From Acidilobaceae archaeon (lineage in GTDB: Archaea; Thermoproteota; Thermoprotei_A; Sulfolobales; Acidilobaceae), in the NCBI GenBank assembly GCA_027044005.1, contig JALUDK010000334.1, positions 1-7,946 of the forward strand: a DNA stretch of 7,946 bases, read 5' to 3'. Below are positions 5,279 to 7,946 of the stretch, piece after piece (the first letter of the stretch is position 1; the number at the start of each line of letters is the position of its first letter). Below the pieces are notes generated by a model. It saw only the letters and a list, made by a program, of their open reading frames with translations, had not been told where the DNA came from and did not search any database. The position numbers and the translations under genes are program-made.

Positions 5279-6880
5279 CCTAGAAGGGGCCCGGAGCCTA
5301 TCCACAACCCACTCCCGGGGCAGGAGCGCCAGGAGCGGGGCGGCCCGGGGCCCCTCAGGCCTGCCCAGCAGGGCCAGGTAGAAGTCCCTGTAGAACCTCC
5401 TCCTCTCCCCCCTATCCATGCCGCTGCCAAACTCTATCAGGGCCTGCTTGATGGCCTCCTCACTCCACTCCTCCAGGCCCTCAAGTAGGCTAGCCAGCCT
5501 GGCCAGCCTCTCCCGGTCCTCGATGAGTTCATACGCCTCAACCGGAGGCTCCCTGGGGAGTGTGATCCTCAAGCCGCTGGGGGCGTATAGCCTAGCCCAC
5601 CTGCCAGCCTTCTCTATAAGCTCCCTAGCCCACCTCAGGCTATACTCATCCGGCTCCCTGGGGAGGTGCCCGGTCCTCTGTAGCCTCCTAATGGCCTCAT
5701 CGGGCAGCCTGTCCTCCGGTATGATCTGCGCCAGTATAGCTGCGTGAGTGTAGCCCACCTGCGCTGGGAGCCTCTCCGGGGGGCTCTTGGGGTGGCTCAG
5801 CTCGTAGCTCCTCGCCTCCACGCTGCTCCCCTCCTCGGCGCCGAAGTATATCCTCTCGGCCCTGTAGTACCACTCGTAGTACCTCGGGATCTCCGCCATG
5901 TCTATGACGACCTTCCTGTGGGGGTGGGTGTTGAAGTAGAGGAACCTGAGTATCTGGGGGTGCGCGACCTCCAGCCACTCCCTAGGCGTTATGCCGGTGA
6001 ACCCGCTGCTACTCATATCCGCCTCCCTGCCTCCGAGCCTTATGGCGACCCACTCGTACCACTCACCCTCAGGTGGCTGGAACTTGAACACGTTGACCGC
6101 TAGGTCTACACAACTGTCCCTGCTCCCCCCAGGCGTCGCGTGGTCCTTACCGTACGGCTCGAAGTCGACTTGGAGAACGTTCCATACGCCTGTCCACTCT
6201 ATCCTCCAGTTAAGCTTCGAGTCCTCGAACCCGGCTACACCCTCGTGGCCGCAGTTCCTGCACCTATACCTAACCCTATCCCCCTCGAGGACCTCCAGGG
6301 CCTCCGTGGTGTCTATCCTCCCGCAGGCCTCGCACCTGGGCTCTATGGGGATCCAGCCCTCCGGGTAGGGCTTCCTCCCCCTATACTTGTTGACTACCCT
6401 CCTTACCTCCTCCCTGAGCTCTATAACCCTCCTCATGAAGGGCTTGAAGGGGCCCCTGTAGAGGCTTGTGGTGGTTACCACCTCTACCCTCCCGTCGGTG
6501 AAGTCGTCTAGGTAGGGGCCGAAGTCGCTCCAGTAGTGGTCTACCCAGCTCTCGTGGCACCCCTCAGGGTCGGGGACCCTGTAGAGGGGCCACCCCACGT
6601 ACCTAGAGCCGCTGCCGTCCTTGAAGGCGGAGAGCTGGCTCTCCTTACCCTTCCACGGGTCCTGGGTGTAGAGGGTGAGGAGCTGCCTGGCCTTGTAGCC
6701 CCTCCTCTCCAGCTCCCTCCTAACAGCCTCGACCAGCAGGACCTCGCCTCGGAGCCTGCCTATGTGCTGAACCCCCGACACGCTCAGGCCCCCGTTGAGG
6801 ATGAGGACCTCCTTCCCCCGGGACCTGAGCTTCTCCTCTAGCCTATCAACCAGCTGGTCTAGCCAGTGCTTCTCCGCCAA
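5261..6880 (-). CDS. lysS: Class I lysyl-tRNA synthetase
   Basis: This enzyme charges tRNA-Lys with lysine. Class I LysRS is typical of archaea and some bacteria and is unrelated to class II LysRS. From the TTG at 6880 it has 539 residues, close to the usual length. Seen motifs: HIGR (39-42) in SGVQHIGRLRGE, the HIGH signature; a four-Cys zinc finger CxxC...CxxC (183, 186, 207, 210); VDFEPYGKDH...GGS (about 239-253), characteristic of class I LysRS; and DMSSSG (288-293) at the KMSKS position. The C-terminal third is helical, as expected for the anticodon-binding part. An ATG at 6925 is also open in frame and would give 554 residues, but it lies inside the palindromic TATA element. TTG at 6889 or 6880, each with a G-rich Shine-Dalgarno about 10 nt upstream, is more likely. 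The KMSKS motif is odd: both Lys positions are replaced. Confidence 0.93.
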   Translation of the reverse strand: MAEKHWLDQLVDRLEEKLRSRGKEVLILNGGLSVSGVQHIGRLRGEVLLVEAVRRELERRGYKARQLLTLYTQDPWKGKESQLSAFKDGSGSRYVGWPLYRVPDPEGCHESWVDHYWSDFGPYLDDFTDGRVEVVTTTSLYRGPFKPFMRRVIELREEVRRVVNKYRGRKPYPEGWIPIEPRCEACGRIDTTEALEVLEGDRVRYRCRNCGHEGVAGFEDSKLNWRIEWTGVWNVLQVDFEPYGKDHATPGGSRDSCVDLAVNVFKFQPPEGEWYEWVAIRLGGREADMSSSGFTGITPREWLEVAHPQILRFLYFNTHPHRKVVIDMAEIPRYYEWYYRAERIYFGAEEGSSVEARSYELSHPKSPPERLPAQVGYTHAAILAQIIPEDRLPDEAIRRLQRTGHLPREPDEYSLRWARELIEKAGRWARLYAPSGLRITLPREPPVEAYELIEDRERLARLASLLEGLEEWSEEAIKQALIEFGSGMDRGERRRFYRDFYLALLGRPEGPRAAPLLALLPREWVVDRLRAPSRLAAGG

Positions 6881-6918
6881 GCCGATCAAGCCCCCACGGC
6901 CCCCCAGTGTGGGCCCTG

Positions 6919-6939
6919 GGGCCATATTTAATATGGCCC
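6919..6939. promoter_or_regulatory. Palindromic TATA element, shared divergent promoter of LysRS and ybjQ
   Basis: A perfect inverted repeat has arms GGGCCATATT and AATATGGCCC around one central T. Its core reads as a TATA box on both strands. On the plus strand it predicts a start near 6955, giving a short leader with the Shine-Dalgarno GGGGGAT before ybjQ. On the minus strand it predicts a start near 6903, which fits a LysRS start at TTG 6889 or 6880 rather than the ATG at 6925 that it overlaps. Confidence 0.6.
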
Positions 6940-6967
6940 TGGATCACGTTCCCCTGGGGGATCGCCC

Positions 6968-7300
6968 ATGCGTGGAGACTTTCTTGTCACGACAATGGAG
7001 TCCATACCCGGGTATAGGATTGTGAGGGTCATAGGCCTGGTCTCCGGCTCCAGCGCCAGGGCGCGGGGTGTTGGAGGGGACCTGATGGCTGGGGTTAGGA
7101 ACCTCCTAGGCGGGGCTGTGAAGGAGTATAAGGAGCTTATGGAGAATGCGAGGGACGAGGCCCTGGCTGAGATGATCGAGAACGCTAGGAGGATGGGGGC
7201 CAACGCCGTGGTAGCGGTGAGGATGTCCACCAGCATGATATCCCAGGGAGTAGCGGAGGTTGTATGGTACGGCACCGCCGTGGTGGTAGAGCCAGCCTAG
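6968..7300 (+). CDS. YbjQ/UPF0145-family protein (putative heavy-metal-binding domain)
   Basis: This small cytoplasmic protein of 110 residues is close to bacterial YbjQ in length. Family features are the N-terminal strand YRIVRVIGLVSGSSARARG (about residues 16-34), a central helix ending with EMIENARRMGANAVVAVRM (about 68-86) and a final strand VWYGTAVVVEP. The family forms pentamer- or decamer-like rings and is annotated as possibly metal-binding, but its function is unknown. No signal peptide or membrane segment is seen. The ATG at 6968 has a Shine-Dalgarno GGGGGAT at 6956-6962. It diverges from LysRS and is followed after 14 nt by a dehydrogenase, probably in one transcript. Confidence 0.88.
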   Translation: MRGDFLVTTMESIPGYRIVRVIGLVSGSSARARGVGGDLMAGVRNLLGGAVKEYKELMENARDEALAEMIENARRMGANAVVAVRMSTSMISQGVAEVVWYGTAVVVEPA

Positions 7301-7307
7301 AAGGGTG
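7301..7307 (+). promoter_or_regulatory. Ribosome-binding site of the dehydrogenase gene
   Basis: AAGGGTG immediately after the ybjQ stop codon lies 7 nt before the ATG at 7315. It supports that start and co-translation from one mRNA. Confidence 0.5.
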
Positions 7308-7314
7308 CACGCAC

Positions 7315-7946
7315 ATGAGGTTCAAGGCGGCGGTGCTCCACTCCTGGGGCAGCCCCTTCAGCATCGAGGAGGTGGAGCTAGACGGCAGGAAGGGGTGGAC
7401 CTGGCTAAGGGTACGGGCAACCGGGATATGCGGAAGAGACAGGGTGGTATGGAGGGGCGGCTTCAGGAACCTGAGGACGCCCCTCATACCCGGCCACGAG
7501 GTCTATGGCGAGGCCGGGGGCAGGCCCTACGGGGTCTACCCAGCCGTAGAGGCCCCATGCAACGGGTCCACCTGCACCCTGCTCCTAGGCGAGACGGCCC
7601 CTGGGGGCTACGCTGAGATGGTCAACGTCCCGTCCAGTAGCCTCGTTGAGCTGCCAACTAGGGAGTATGCGAGGTATGCGGCGGCAGTGTGCGGGGTGGC
7701 CACAATGATCCACGCCTCAAAGGTGGCGGGCCTCGGGCCGGGGGACAAGGTACTAGTGACGGGCAGCCTCGGAGGAGTGGGGATCCACGGCATACAGTAC
7801 CTGGCGATGCGTGGGGCCAAGGTCTACGCCTACACCAGGAGGAGGCAGCACGCCAGGCTGCTCGAGGAGCTCGGCGTGGAGCCAGTGCACAGCCTAGACT
7901 TCTACAGGAGGACGGGCAGGGTAGACGTGGTCATGGAGCTAGTCGG
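7315..7946 (+). CDS. Zinc-type medium-chain alcohol dehydrogenase/reductase (3' end outside the window)
   Basis: The first 210 residues are present and the gene runs off the right edge (the family is usually 320-360). Residues 1-125 are the GroES-like catalytic domain with ATGICGRD (C39) and PGHE (H61, E62), matching catalytic zinc ligands; C126 lies just before the segment VATMIHA. From about 145 the Rossmann fold begins: VLVTGSLGGVGIHGIQ (147-161) is the NAD(P)-binding GxGGVG loop, and a basic stretch TRRRQ follows at 174-178. Basic residues after the second strand often go with NADP(H), an inference. The structural-zinc lobe is reduced: the usual four clustered Cys shrink to C82 and C87 (PCNGSTC), and the segment after GHE is shorter than normal. 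Substrate cannot be named. The gene follows ybjQ by 14 nt. Confidence 0.88.
   Translation, partial: MRFKAAVLHSWGSPFSIEEVELDGRKGWTWLRVRATGICGRDRVVWRGGFRNLRTPLIPGHEVYGEAGGRPYGVYPAVEAPCNGSTCTLLLGETAPGGYAEMVNVPSSSLVELPTREYARYAAAVCGVATMIHASKVAGLGPGDKVLVTGSLGGVGIHGIQYLAMRGAKVYAYTRRRQHARLLEELGVEPVHSLDFYRRTGRVDVVMELV

Noticed and set aside
5418..6841. Several plus-strand open frames opposite LysRS
   Set aside because: They lie wholly within the LysRS gene, overlap each other in different frames, and have no domain or start signals.

Overview
The window looks like chromosomal DNA of a hyperthermophilic crenarchaeon, most likely of the Desulfurococcales/Aeropyrum type. This is inferred from several traits: lysine is made by the LysW amino-group-carrier route, there is a class I lysyl-tRNA synthetase, a crenarchaeal-type PCNA and an Lrp/AsnC regulator. 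GTG and TTG start codons are frequent, arginine is mostly AGG, promoters carry archaeal TATA boxes, and base composition is GC-rich with short AT-rich promoter islands. The species cannot be fixed from sequence alone. I see no mobile element, CRISPR array, rRNA or tRNA.

Left part, all on the minus strand, read right to left: an Lrp/AsnC regulator resembling LysM (2810-3238), a membrane-anchored eukaryotic-type Ser/Thr protein kinase (1756-2754), an exported beta-propeller protein on a Thr-rich stalk with a C-terminal membrane anchor (333-1688), and the first 89 codons of lysY (1-267). Divergent from the regulator, on the plus strand, are lysW (3370-3534) and lysX (3541-4383), followed by a PCNA sliding clamp (4496-5278). 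PCNA converges with a class I lysyl-tRNA synthetase on the minus strand, and the two overlap by 18 bp. The synthetase shares a divergent promoter with a small YbjQ-family protein (6968-7300), which is followed 14 nt later by a zinc-type medium-chain dehydrogenase cut by the window end (7315-7946).

How the genes fit together: LysW carries the alpha-amino group of alpha-aminoadipate (or glutamate) on its C-terminal Glu, LysX makes that bond, and LysY reduces the phosphorylated carrier-bound intermediate. The regulator is probably their lysine-responsive controller, and LysRS uses the product. The kinase and propeller sit inside this cluster, between the regulator and lysY, and could form a transmembrane signalling pair; that is inference.

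The most noteworthy non-coding signals are six same-strand TAACC motifs in the 131-bp regulator/lysW intergenic region and a perfect 21-bp palindrome forming a symmetric TATA element between LysRS and ybjQ. There is also a GC hairpin that would hold the lysY ribosome-binding site, and a weak C/D-box-like pattern between lysX and pcna.
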